This document shows, piece by piece, positions 1 through 11,007 of a stretch of 64,000 nucleotides of DNA. The notes under the pieces are model-generated. The model worked only from the letters and a program-made list of their open reading frames with translations. It had not been told where the DNA came from and made no database searches. Numbering within the stretch: position 1 is the stretch's first letter; each line of letters starts with the position of its first letter. The translations under genes and the position numbers were made by a program. The DNA is from Tillus elongatus (lineage: Eukaryota; Arthropoda; Insecta; Coleoptera; Cleridae), in the NCBI GenBank assembly GCA_964006375.1, contig OZ023262.1:196231907-196295906 (forward strand), in the 5' to 3' direction.

Positions 1-112
1 TTTCCGCCAAACGAAATACGTTAATTTTGGTGCCATTGAACCTCCGTAAATCGTTAGTGACCGACTACCTGCCGAAGAATGTAGATAGAGATGCGGATAT
101 AAGACATTTAGA

Positions 113-320
113 ATCCTCTGATGATGCTAACTTGGTTACTGCAACGATCGTAAGGTTTTTTAAAAATTTTTCTGGTGATTTAGGTTCTCCAAGTGTTCTT
201 ATCAGTGCTCATCAAAGGTTCCAATCTTCACTTAGTAAACTTTATAATTTAAACTGCTGCTATAAAATCGCAGAAAGGGTCTATTTTAAATCAATTTTCT
301 GCAAATAATTTAGTCAAATG
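113..320 (+). repeat. Dispersed Penelope-like terminus with decayed hammerhead-like core
   Basis: Positions 113-248 match 45310-45452 in the same orientation, and 245-320 matches the reverse complement of about 50490-50575. The start carries CTGATGA at 118-124 and the palindrome CGATCG at 145-150 followed by TA; CCT (115-117) can pair with AGG (153-155). This is the layout of a hammerhead ribozyme with palindromic helix III, but the GAAA box reads GCAA and stem II is poor. Penelope-like elements are known to carry such motifs in their termini, so I infer a Penelope-like end. No protein is supported here. Confidence 0.55.
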
Positions 321-1309
321 GAAAACAACACCTATTGAAGCACATTCTCGGATCTCATTAAGTAGTGCATATTCATGGATCTTGCGGGTTTATGATTGGT
401 TTATTTCGACGGCATGCGAATAACCACGATGGGTGTCGGATGTTGACATAACCGGATTTCTTGGTATTAATCATTAATTGCTATACCACTACACTATTTT
501 AAATTATAGCAAACAACATGCCACAAAATTACACATACAACCATCCAGAGGGAAATGGAATGATGTCAGTTTCCGGAAATAGGAAATTTGTGATGAAATT
601 TCGGCGAGGCTAGTTAGAATCATATTGCTTTATATAACTTTCAAAACCCTGATTGAATCAATATTCTTACAGAGGCATGGTCAGAAAAGTTATCCTCATG
701 TACTAAATTCACTTCGAGAATTTTATGGCACGTTTCCTACTTCTGGAAGACTAACTCTATACAAACTTGTAAAACATGTATCATTTTCTCTCGAATCTGA
801 TCATCTTGGTCAGTTTTTTAAAATAATACTCCATTCCTAAGTTAAGCTTCTTTATGTTTCTGACCATGTTAATAGGTACATGAATTTAGGAAAGGTTGAT
901 TTCTGTCATTAAAATGGGAAGAATGCATTCCCTAGAGGATGGTAGGTATGAAATGAATAAATAAATGTGAATGTGGTTGTTGTTGCCATTGCTTGATGAA
1001 ACCTCCATATTAGATATAAGGTCGATTATCTATAGTTTCGTCTTCTTTGTTTTGACTTTTTTGACTGAGTAAGTACCTCATAAAACATAATATATTTTGA
1101 GCACTTTCAGAATCGAAATTCTAAATGCGTTATAACCTAACTAAATTTCCGCGCGGAACTGGGAACCAATCAACTCTAGTTATGAACTTACCTATGCTGC
1201 TCAGTGGATCCGCGAATATCCGCTATTGAAATCGAAATGAAAAAGCCTGTTAAGCAGACTTCTTGCGATGTTTACTACCCAAAACCCACCTTGGTTTAGA
1301 ATGGGTGTT
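321..1309. other. No recognisable feature
   Basis: AT-rich sequence. I see no coding frame above noise, no RNA gene and no repeat partner elsewhere in the window. Confidence 0.5.
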
Positions 1310-1915
1310 TACAAATGATCAATTTTGACGTCTCTAATCGCACGTTTGACGTTTCGAAGTTCACAGTGGCACCCCTAACCTCCAGGTGTAATCAACCTCT
1401 AGAGATTTTAACTCCCCTTTGGGTTCGTCCAGACCCGTCACACACCAGTGCTCTACTCAAGGCAATATATTACAGAGTCCCGCTCCTGAGCATAACCCAA
1501 GCAAGTTCGTTTACCCGTTTTGAAGCAAACAGTGGATTCTTCAAGCTTCACAGGCATTTGACCCCTAGAGATATAACCTCCATAGGCATTCCACCCCTAA
1601 AGAGTCAAGATCCTTGGGACATCTCACCCCTAGAGGTTTAACCTACAGTGGTATCTCCTCCCGGTGGGACGCACTCAGCCTCCGGCAAGTTCGTTTGAAC
1701 CCGACATTTGCCACTTCTTGACACAGGGCAATATCACTTGGAATCTCGCTCTCGAGTAACATCCAAGCGAGGTCATTTGTCCGTTTGGAAACCCACAGTG
1801 GAGACCACAATCTTTGATTGTAAATCACTTTCTAGATATTTCAGCCTCTTCCCAGATTCGTCTGGACTCGATACTCGCCAGCGTTTTACACCAGTTATTT
1901 GCCTCTTATGACAAA
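1310..1915 (+). repeat. Degenerate satellite-like units, same family as 32.6-34.6 kb
   Basis: About three diverged units share phrases such as TTCGTCCAGACCCG (near 1425), GAACCCGACAT (near 1695) and GAGGTCATTTGTCCGTTT (near 1770). The same phrases recur every ~130-165 bp in the array at 32640-34560. Copies in two places 31 kb apart make this a dispersed tandem family. The sequence is less AT-rich than its surroundings, and the open frames in it are by-products of that composition. Confidence 0.7.
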
Positions 1916-2239
1916 CAGGAGTTACCTTTGGCCTATTTTTATATTTCGTCTCCGATCTTCCAAGGGAAGAAAGAATTGAATTGCTAAACAATACTAACAC
2001 AGTTTGAAACACTGCTAGAAGCTTAAAAATAATGTTTATAATTTGTGCTTTAGAAAATAGTGGCTTCCTGTCAAAATTTCAACTTACACAAGATTCTCTT
2101 ATTTTAACTATAAAATGTTTTTGGGGGACCTCTTGCTAAAAAAATTAGATGAAATATATCTTATAGATATCATTGACTAAATTTTGAGTTACTTCAATGA
2201 GAATGTTATACAGCATACACGCACTTTTTAAGATCAATC
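1916..2239. other. No recognisable feature
   Basis: AT-rich spacer between satellite units and the LINE fragment. Nothing supported. Confidence 0.4.
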
Positions 2240-2684
2240 GTGTTAGTAGGCCCCCTGCACTCTGGCTCTTAGATAACCTAAGGGTTATGATCCGCTTTAG
2301 AAACTCCCTTTATTAGAAAACCCTATATAGAAAACTGAAGACAGATGTTGCCCTTAATGATTACAAGTCCATGAGGAACTTCGTAAATTCGTGCATTAGG
2401 GCAGCAAAGAACACATACTTGAGCTATAAGTTTGACACTTATTTCAAAAACTTCTAAAAGAGTTTAAAGCTTTTAAATATGCCCGCCGATAACGCTAACC
2501 TTTGTTTAAAGTTAAATATATCTGACAAGCCTAACGAATTCTTTATCCATGGAATTCCAGACTTTAAAGCAGATGAGATTGTTCTAGATATATATAATAT
2601 AAGTCGTCTATAGACGAAGTTGTGTCTGTCTTGGAGGCAGTACAATCTAACGGCAGGGGTGCAGTTTGTGTAGATCAGAAAATT
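2240..2684 (+). pseudogene. LINE fragment between endonuclease and reverse transcriptase
   Basis: The plus-strand translation from about 2330 reads as a LINE linker region: a basic helix-rich stretch (KSMRNFVNSCIRAAKNTYL), then LKLLNMPADNANL and NEFFIHGIPDFKADEI, with two in-frame stops. After a frameshift near 2610 it continues as DEVVSVLEAVQSNGRGA, like the first conserved block of a non-LTR RT. The fragment ends where the MITE at 2685 begins. It could belong to the family at 40.5-42.5 kb, whose RT part is missing, but that is not shown. Confidence 0.6.
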
Positions 2685-3209
2685 TCTGGACGTAGCAAGT
2701 GCGTTATAGTAGTGAATTTTCATAAGAATTGTCCCAGTTAGTGATTATTTGAAAAAAATTATATTTTATATAGAGCTAAAAAATTAAAATTTGGTCTTAG
2801 ATATACTATGTAAGTACTGCAAGTGTCTTTAAAAAATTGTGTTATAAATTTCATTATACTTACAAAAGTTTTTCAGAAAAAAATTAATTATTTACAAAGG
2901 GAATGTACCGGTCAAATTATAAATATGACAGGTATTTTCCTTATTCATTGCTTGGATGGTTTTGTTTTAGTCAACCCATCCAGTTTTTGCAAACAATTAA
3001 CAACACAAAAGGTTTTTTAAAACATTTTGTAGTTATCCGCGAAGCTCATTATGTTATTTTTCTTTAATTTAGTACCCACGGTGTGTTTACACAGGTGTTA
3101 CTATGGTTCAAGATTGAAGATTCTAGCTCAATGGGAAATTTATCGAGTCAACGGGTTTGAAATATTTTTACGAAAATTTTCTACCATAACATATTAGCTG
3201 CACCCAGAC
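2685..3209. mobile_element. MITE, palindromic-arm family A, copy 1
   Basis: Left arm starts TCTGGACGTAGCAAGTGCG and continues into TAGTGAATTTTCAT. The right arm near 3170-3209 is its inverted copy (ACGAAAATTTTCTACCATAAC, then GCTGCACCCAGAC). Other copies are at 10201, 15234 and 51811. It has no coding capacity and is non-autonomous. It sits directly at the end of a LINE RT fragment. Confidence 0.75.
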
Positions 3210-4196
3210 CTTTTCCAATGCTTATTTACGGCTGCTGTATCCATAATTTTTGAACATGATAAAATATTGCAGCTTACTATGTAAGACTGACAAACAAAGT
3301 AACCTCAAAATCATTTTTGGAAAAATATTTTGAAAACATGAAATGAGATAACAATTTAAACATATATTGACAATATTGGTTCGCTGCTTTATAGCGGGAA
3401 TTGGTATTCGTAATTCGTAGTAACAAATATTAATCTAAACCTGCTTAACCTCTACGTACCCCGTACCCGCAATATTGTATAACGGTAATCGAACTTTTTA
3501 TTATATTCCCAGAATAGGATGCATTCTATTCTGTTATATCCTGCTTATCTATTTTTAATTGCGTCAGTTAGATTACACAGGGGTTTGTTGATACGAGAAG
3601 TTGAATTTAAAACAAATGTTTTCTGCTGGTGCAGTTATAAAATATTTTTTTATTAATAAAGGTGAAATAATGAACACCACAGAATCTTTTTGGTTCAGTT
3701 ATTGGTCACCATTATATTTTATTAATTACAAAAAACTTAACACGAACTCCCTTACTATATAGCATCTACGATTCTATCCCATACCACGCTAAATATAAAT
3801 ATAATATACCCTTCTTAATGTGAAAACGTAATCTGATGATCAATCCGAATATTATTTTATACGAATCCGTATCATCCAAATATCAAAATAATCCGAATAT
3901 TTACAACGCTACTACTAGCATCAGCGGACTCGATTTCCAGGTTATGCGATGCGCAGAGCGTGAGCGTACATATGTGTGTGTGACAAATAGCTACGTGTGG
4001 TCAGATTAAATTAGGAGAGAGAGAGAGAAAGATGGATTTTAATTTTCAATACCGTGAACGTGAGGAATGGGAATCTTAATGTTTATAGATAATGAAACGT
4101 CGTTCTGGATTGCTTTTAAAAAAATTGAATCACTGTCATTAAATTTTTTATTTATTAGTATACATTCGCATCCTAACATTTAGCGCTTTTGGGCGG
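3210..4196. other. No recognisable feature
   Basis: AT-rich, with a short (GA)n run at about 4013-4030. No coding or RNA feature seen. Confidence 0.4.
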
Positions 4197-4325
4197 AAAT
4201 GTTCTCCCGGTATTAGGAAACAAATGGTCCAATCTGACAATTTACAAAATTGTTAGTTACACAGCTCTATCTATAAAATTTAGTATAAACTAGAGTCGTC
4301 GTGACAACATACTACCTGGTGTTGC
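4197..4325 (+). repeat. Dispersed repeat, partner of 39876-40012
   Basis: Shares CCCGGTATTAGG, then CTGACAATTTACAAAATTGTT, then a diverged TAGAG..CGTGACA..CATAC block with 39876-40012, in the same orientation. The partner lies next to the hammerhead motif at 39.8 kb, so both may derive from the non-coding end of one Penelope-like or ribozyme-bearing element. This copy has no visible ribozyme core. Confidence 0.6.
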
Positions 4326-4689
4326 ACCGAGATGGCGTCCCTGTCGTATCTCACAATGTCTGACCTTTTTCAATAACTTCCATTGTTTAGATTTTTATCT
4401 ACGATTTATTTAAATAGCATAGCGGTACAGATAACGTCATCTGTCTTTGTTCAACATTGTAGATATTTGATTACAGAATCTGAAGTGATATAGAGGATTA
4501 TTTTATTATTAATTTCGAATAACTTTAATTTCCTTTGATCAATCCACTTGAAAATTGGTACACAACCACGTCTGTCTATGTTCTTTTAAGTTGTAAATAT
4601 TCGTTTCAATCACTTGGACAATTGGAGAGATATTGCGATTTAAAAAATATTTTTTAATTTTTTATTAAGAAAAATTGACCGTTAAGATT

Positions 4690-5003
<314 letters not shown>

Positions 5004-6489
5004 AAAGCTGGTTTGTATAAAACAAATTGAATATGGGCTACTCTTTCATCTCCTTAGTTAAAGAGCATTTCAATAATATTAAAATATCAATGCGCAGCAT
5101 AAAAGCCGCACCCATTCATTTGGTCATTAACATAATCTTATCATAAATAATGACTTACTTTAAACTAACCATTTACTGGTCATCCAGAAAGTTTATTTTT
5201 TTGGAGATCAAGTTATTTACGTCAAAAACCCTAAAAGATAGGTTATATGTAATTCGGGTCAATTTATACTAGAATATTATATAGCATTGAAATGTAATAA
5301 TATAATAATATTAATCAAAAATCGCAAAGTTGATTACGGTATCGAAGAAATGCTGACATCACCCTGCCTACATGCAATTATTACAAAATAAATAATTGCG
5401 TGAATACAAACAACTGTTGTATTTATTATGTTTTCATCTATCACTCGCAGTTTTTCAGAAAACGTGATAGGACATGTTATCTGTAATACTCTGTAGATAT
5501 ACATCCATTTTTGTGTTCGGTGTAACTGAATTTTTTCCATCAAATGCCTATAACCTATAACTCAATTTCCCTTTAAAACAAATACTTGACATATACAGTT
5601 GAAATATTGTTCATTTCCCTGGGGTGTTGTCCCAAACACCTGTTATTGTCTGAATTCTATTTAGAAACGAACTATTCGCCTTACGGGAAATAGGTGTCAC
5701 TTACAGTCCTGCTTCTCACTTTTACCAAAGCAACAAACATTGCAGGTCTCTGCCTTTTCTTTTAGAAGATGCCTTGTTAGTTTTTTGAGTCGCGGCCTCA
5801 ACTCGACAAACTTATACAAGCCAGAAAGCGCACGCCTTTTAGTCCCAAATTACGCACTTATCGACCGGATCGATACAAATTCTCATTCTTTTTTGAGGAT
5901 TTAGACTAAGAAAAGCCCAGCTGGCGGAAATATTTCTGAAGATGAGTAAATACGTGGCTAAACAATCGTGTCCGTGATACCTTTGAAATACATAGAGTTT
6001 GTCTTTTTAATGCACGACCCCATAAAACACTCTGCTAGTTGATTTCATGTGTAGTGCTAACTTACGTTTCGATTTTTGCCTCTTTATAACTCGGTAATAA
6101 ATTTCAATGCGTTATTGAAGCCATATCTAAACTACAATGTACTATTGTTCGGTTACCGTGACAATAAATAACATCGCGTGTTCAGATTTCTAAAGATACA
6201 CCTACAACAACTTCTGTTATACAAAGTACCACCTAAAGCATCTAGAACCTTAGACTATTTATTATTTCATTTATATTTTAGAACTTACTAATAGCCTATT
6301 AATTAGTTTAATGAGAAAGTGTTGCATAACAGTTATCTTGATAGAGGTCTTTTATATACAAGCTTCAAGATCTGATAAAATAACAATGGAATTGTATTGA
6401 CACTGATTTTAATGGCAAAACACGATGACGTTATTAATTTTTAACCTCTATTTATTTGTGTGATATAATAATAACAATCATCATCACGG
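5004..6489. other. No recognisable feature
   Basis: AT-rich. Short open frames, including one of 69 codons on the minus strand at 5334-5543, show no motif I recognise. No repeat partner noted. Confidence 0.4.
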
Positions 6490-6850
6490 GAGAAGCGAGA
6501 ACGAGACAGATATATGGCGTATATAAACTACCAAAATGCTTTCGACAGTAAACCACACTTATATTAATCGAAATCTTTAGAATACATAAAATCAGGCCCA
6601 GCATAATTCATTTTGTGGGAGATAAGTACAGGGTCAGGAACGCTGACGATTGTAACAACCAGATATCAGTCAGGTTCTGTAGAGGCATCATCCAGCTTGA
6701 TTCTTTGAGGGCTCTGTGGTTCTGTTTGATTCTGAATCCGTTATCAACCTTACTGAATCTTACCAACTATGGCTACAAATCACACAATGGTAGCGAACCA
6801 CTTTCTCATTTGATCTATATGAATAAGATACAAATAGCTGCCTGCTAAAG
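6490..6850 (+). pseudogene. R2-like LINE reverse transcriptase fragment
   Basis: Plus-strand translation reads YMAYINYQNAFDS near 6515 (RT motif A, as in the R2/R4 group's ID-Y-K-A-FDS), then after stops LDSLRALWFCLILNPLSTLL (the DSLSPLWFCLALNPLS block), then EPLSHLIYMNK. The last block should be YMDDLK, so both catalytic aspartates are lost. It is interrupted by stops and truncated at both ends. The same LINE group recurs at 22.6-24.8 kb. Confidence 0.72.
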
Positions 6851-7350
6851 GTATCTCAGGAACCGAACTTTACAGCGACAACATAAAAATTACATTTGGT
6901 GTTGCTATATTGTTACGCTTCGCTTTTTGTCGGCTTACATATTTAGGACCTCAGGCACATGCATTAACAACTGTTCCTTTTCAAATCCTACTGGTCTTTG
7001 TTCTTTTAAATTTAAAATGTGCAAAATATTATGGCTTAAATACGATGTGCAGTATATATGAAAATTCGTTGCAGGGTAAACACCGCTCTGACTCCTCGAT
7101 AAAGGTGTTTATAAAATTATAAATTGCTTCAATAATACATTGTAGCGTAACATGCGTGGCCAAATATCCCTTTTTTTCTCCCTCAGGGCTCGTCCGCGGC
7201 TTCGTGCCCCAACAGCATTGCAACCTTTGGCTTGTTGTGCATGCCCTTAGTCTTTTTACTCCACCCATTCCAAAATCACTGTGCCTTGAACTAGTCTGCA
7301 TAGCGATTGGCAGGGTAAAGTTTTATAATGCTCTGTCGCCGGTCTAGACT
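6851..7350. other. No recognisable feature
   Basis: Contains a less AT-rich patch at about 7155-7300 with overlapping frames on both strands. No domain recognised. Confidence 0.35.
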
Positions 7351-7354
7351 GACT

Positions 7355-7790
7355 GTATAATTGACAATATTTTAATTGGACCATTTGGAATGCCCAATCG
7401 TTTGACAGGTAAACTCTATCGAAATTTCTTGCGGGATGAACTTAACACTAAACAGAGAATGTACTACATGCATGACGGGGCGCCAGCTCATATTCCCCGA
7501 AGAGCAAGGAAGTTTTTAAATAGAAATATTGGAAATAGGTGGATTGGTCGTGGTGGACCTGTTGCATATCCAGCACGAAATCCCGACCTTAATCCACTTG
7601 ATTTTTTTATTTTGTTTTTTTTAAATGAGGTTTATTCCGTATAAATAAATAATGAAGACCATTAATGAAACGTAATTATGAAAGCTGCTGATACGTTTCG
7701 TAATAATCCAGGGATATTTGAGATGTCGTCAGTCGATAACCAAAAGATTGAAAATGTGTATTCAAGACAGAGGCCGCCAATTTGAATACT
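7355..7790 (+). pseudogene. Tc1/mariner-type transposase, C-terminal relic
   Basis: Translation begins DNILIGPFGMPNRLTG and has the second catalytic Asp in MHDGAPAH and the third in NPDLNPLDFF, with 36 residues between them. The usual WIGRGGP and PARNPDLNP blocks are present. The N-terminal DNA-binding region and first Asp are absent. After about 7644 the frame decays, with a recognisable C-terminal echo to about 7790. It matches the DD36D spacing of the other transposases here and is 5' truncated, so it cannot be active. Confidence 0.82.
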
Positions 7791-8290
7791 TTCTTTTAAT
7801 GTTACTTTTATTATCTGATTATTTTTATTATGTTTGTTGTTATTTCCAGTTGCTCATAATTCATAAAGTTATTGATTTCGATTGTTTTCTTGTGTTTATT
7901 TGCTACTTAAGATAATATGAATAATTAATAATAGTTTTTTACAGCGCTGTCCTAAATAATTTAATCAGCTTAATGATAATGAACCACTCTAATTCCGCCA
8001 CTGGGTGCTTATAACGGTTAATATTTTTACACAATGTGGCAACCTGTATGGAAATATTTTGTAACAATTTTGGTGAAATTATATCTATTTGATTACAAAA
8101 AAATTACACTGTGCACTATGCATCTCGAAAGCAAAAGGGTTTTAACATAAATACGACAAGAAATCAGGAGGATTTTTTTGTAGAACATTGAATTATCTAT
8201 CGCAAAAAGTTGAAAAATTAATAAAGAGAAATTTTTACAGTGTATCTCGAAAACAAAAGGGTACAGCCAATCAAAAGGATTTATAAAAAA
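7791..8290. other. AT-rich spacer with a short direct repeat
   Basis: The phrase ATCTCGAAAGCAAAAGGG near 8124 recurs as ATCTCGAAAACAAAAGGG near 8242. Possibly element 5' sequence for the relic that follows. No coding frame. Confidence 0.35.
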
Positions 8291-8292
8291 TT

Positions 8293-9170
8293 AGTGTCAA
8301 AAATATTAAACCATATGGTTCTTTTAAAAAACCTGCAGTTTCTCGGCAAAAGTCCAGCAATGAGGAAGCAGTACATAATCTTTTGTTAGCAGTTACCGAG
8401 GATCCCGGTACATCAGTCCGGCGGATTGAACGAAACGTTGGTATACCAAAATCAACGGCACGTTTTATTTTACGAAAACAAAAATTACATCCGTACAAGT
8501 ACAGAGTTTGTCAAGGACTCAGACCAGGTGATTTAGAACGACGTCGCTCATTCTGTGAGTGGTACACAAGAAAATGACACGACAATTTTAATTTTCCATC
8601 TCAAATAATAGTCTGCAAAAAGCATGGTTACCAATAGTGGCATTTTCAATAGAAAAAATGTTCATTATTAAGAGAAAACCAATCAGCGCTCAAATAAAAC
8701 ATCGAGGCATCAACAGCGTTTTGCTTTTAATATGTGGGCTTGTATCTTCGGTACAACGATTGTAGGACCGTTTATTTACCACCATACCTTAATACCAGAG
8801 CACTACATACATTTGCTACAAAACGATGTAGAGGATGTAATCGATAACATGCCTCTGGCTAGAGTTCGCAACTGTTGGATACAGCAGGATGGGGCATCTG
8901 CACATAATTCCAGAGCCGTTCGGATATATCTTTCAAGGAAATTTCCAGATGAGGTAAATGTATTCGGAAACACACTGGCCAGCCTGTTCACCAGATATAT
9001 CCACGCTTGATTTTTTCGTATGGGGATACGTTAAGAATAATGTATATCAGCAAAACTTTTCTACAGAACGAGATCTAAGGAGGTTAGTTCTGGAAGCATA
9101 TGCCAGTATTACTGCACAAATGTTAACTAGGGTTTTAGAATCGACGGTTAGAAGGTGATATTTGTGCTTG
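8293..9170 (+). pseudogene. Tc1/mariner-type transposase relic
   Basis: Open from about 8293: a helix-turn-helix part (SVRRIERNVGIPKSTARFIL), then HPYKYRVCQGLRPGD and RRRSFCEWY, typical of insect transposases of this group. It then passes a decayed centre and resumes at 8732 (MWACIFGTTIVGPF) with WIQQDGASAH (second Asp). A frameshift near 8955 leads to CSPDISTLDFFVWGYVKN (third Asp) and a basic C-terminus. At least one stop cluster and one frameshift make it inactive. The right end of the element is probably at about 9838. Confidence 0.82.
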
Positions 9171-9659
9171 GAAAATAGTGGAAGTTTATTTGAGCATATG
9201 TTCTAAATTTAGTTGTTTTGTTCGTATTAGTTTGTTGTTTTTTTTTAATCTTTAGGTCTTCTGGTAAGGTAATTTTACTTGTTCTGTGTTTATTCCATTT
9301 AATTACTGCCTCAATTCATCGACTGGATTATTATTAAGTGCTTAATCTAGTTGTTTAGTACTTAAGTCTAAAAGCTATGTACAGGTCCGTAATAGGAATT
9401 TTCTTGATTAAGGTCGAAAAAAAGAGTAAAATGATACTAAACCACTAAGTGTCAGACATCTCTGAATTCGGAATAAAAGGAATTTTCAGAATGTGACATC
9501 AGAGAATGAGGGTAGTATTTAAAAAAGTTAATGATGGTCCCGCAAAGACGAAACGCGGGATTAAAAAATTAGCAACGTCACGTCAAAGAAAATAAAAGGT
9601 TGCTGTCGATAAGTGTTATCGGCTTTGGTGTAGGTCCACCATTAAGACCAGAGAAAAAT

Positions 9660-9838
9660 AATATGTAAAATCGAAAAATCCAAATTTTTCAAAATATTTC
9701 AACACCAAAATGTTCGAAGATATCTAGCCGCCATTTTCTTGGGCATTTGATTGCCCAACTTTTCTCCCATTTAACCAAGTCTGTATCTGCTACCGTTTTA
9801 GAGATCCCGTAGTGGCCCTTCTTATCTTGGACACACTG
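9660..9838 (-). repeat. Probable right terminal inverted repeat of the 8.3-kb transposase relic
   Basis: In reverse complement it begins TACAGTGTGTCCAAGATAAG and runs into a long AT-rich arm, as do other long-TIR elements here (CAGGG.. or CAGTG.. ends next to TA). I could not find the matching left arm, so assignment to the relic is by proximity. Confidence 0.4.
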
Positions 9839-9843
9839 TATAT

Positions 9844-9845
<2 letters not shown>

Positions 9846-9929
<84 letters not shown>
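9846..9929. repeat. (CA)n(TA)n compound microsatellite
   Basis: About 15 CA units run into about 27 TA units. The right flank is the MITE family R-box. Confidence 0.97.
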
Positions 9930-9932
<3 letters not shown>

Positions 9933-10197
9933 TGTGTGTTACACCGATAACAAAAAAATAATTGGCTTATTTTGATGAAATTATTTAGGTACCTTCCTTT
10001 TGTAAGTGTCTTCGACAAGTTCGTTTAGCCAGGAAAATCGGACGAGATTTTCCAGGAAAATATTGGGTTTACTTTCGGAAAAACTTATCTCCAAAAATAA
10101 CAAAGTTATGGTAACACAATTTGGTACTGAGGTTTACGTTATAAAAAGTTAAGTATATACCAAAATTTAGGTCTCTATGTTTTAAGAAAAAAACCTA
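9930..10197 (+). mobile_element. MITE family A R-box fragment
   Basis: GTTACACCGATAACAAAAAA, then TACCTTCCTTTTG, AAGTTCGTTTAGCCAGGAAA and ATAACAAAGTTATGG align with 50061-50320 in the same orientation. It begins at the microsatellite and abuts the next MITE copy at 10201. Confidence 0.7.
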
Positions 10198-10200
10198 AAA

Positions 10201-10609
10201 CCTGGAAGCAGCAAGTGCGTTATGGTAGTGAATTTTCATAGAAATGATCTGGCATAAAATATTTTATTATAACTTTTTTTCTTGCAACATAAAAATCGAT
10301 ATTTTGGTGCATAGTTTACATTTTATATCGTAAACCGACCTACCAAATCTGGTTATCATAATTTTTTTAGTTTTTGAGATCAAAATTTTTTTTGAGTGAC
10401 AACTCAAAATTTTCCCGGAAAATTTGGTCAGATTTTCGTGACAAATGAACTTATCCAAGCCATTTACAAAAGGAAGTCGGAATCTCCCCACTAGTGATTT
10501 TTTTCTACGAAAATTCACTTAAATTATAAGCATTTAATTAAAATAATGTTTAGTGCCAGATCACTTCTATGAAAATTCGCCACCATAACGCACTTGCTGC
10601 GTCCAGACT
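10201..10609. mobile_element. MITE family A, complete copy without (TA)n module
   Basis: Inverted arms of about 60 bp: the left arm CCTGGAAGCAGCAAGTGCG, through GTGAATTTTCATAGAAATG and ATCTGGCA, is mirrored at 10550-10609. The interior contains the R-box in reverse (GAACTTATCCAAGCCA) joined directly to the L-box in reverse (GTCGGAATCTCCCCACTAGT). The ~150-bp-plus-microsatellite module found between these boxes in other copies is absent. Confidence 0.85.
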
Positions 10610-10624
10610 TTTGATGTATAACAT

Positions 10625-10645
10625 TGTGTGTGTGTGTGTGTGTGT
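10625..10645. repeat. (TG)n tract at SINE tail
   Basis: About ten TG units. Read on the minus strand this is the 3' (AC)n tail of the SINE that follows. Confidence 0.9.
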
Positions 10646-10994
10646 TTTGTTTCTTTAACGTCGGCCTATTTCCGCGACTATGGCCAATCACCGACGCCAG
10701 GGAGCAATTTCACCTCACTATCCTGGAAATTTTGCCGAACTCTTGCCTTTCTGTAAGGAGAGTAGGGATCTTTAACGTGCCTAACATCGCATGGACACGG
10801 GATTGACGGCTTTACGCCCCCTCTGAAGAGCGGAACGTGTAGACATTCAACTTGCTCAAATTCAATGCCAGAACCTCGGTTGATGTTAATGTTACAGTTT
10901 GTACTGAAAAAGTGAAAGGAGTACCCTGGGATCGAACCCAGTACCCTTTGGTTCAGAGGCCCACGTTCTTACCCCTGAACCACCGAGTTTCTTT
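10627..10994 (-). mobile_element. tRNA-derived SINE with target-site duplication
   Basis: A 368-bp insertion flanked by the 13-bp direct repeat ATGTATAACATTG (10614-10626 and 10995-11007). The minus strand begins with a tRNA-like head: A-box-like TGGTTCAGGGG (10972-10982) and B-box GGTTCGATCCC (10928-10938), an internal pol III promoter. The body is GC-richer than its surroundings and ends in an (AC)n tail. It needs LINE RT for mobility; none of the LINEs here is shown to be its partner. It is not a tRNA gene. Confidence 0.88.
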
Positions 10995-11007
10995 ATGTAT
11001 AACATTG

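Noticed and set aside
10918..10992. tRNA gene on the minus strand
   Set aside because: It lies inside a 368-bp insertion with target-site duplication; it is the SINE promoter region.
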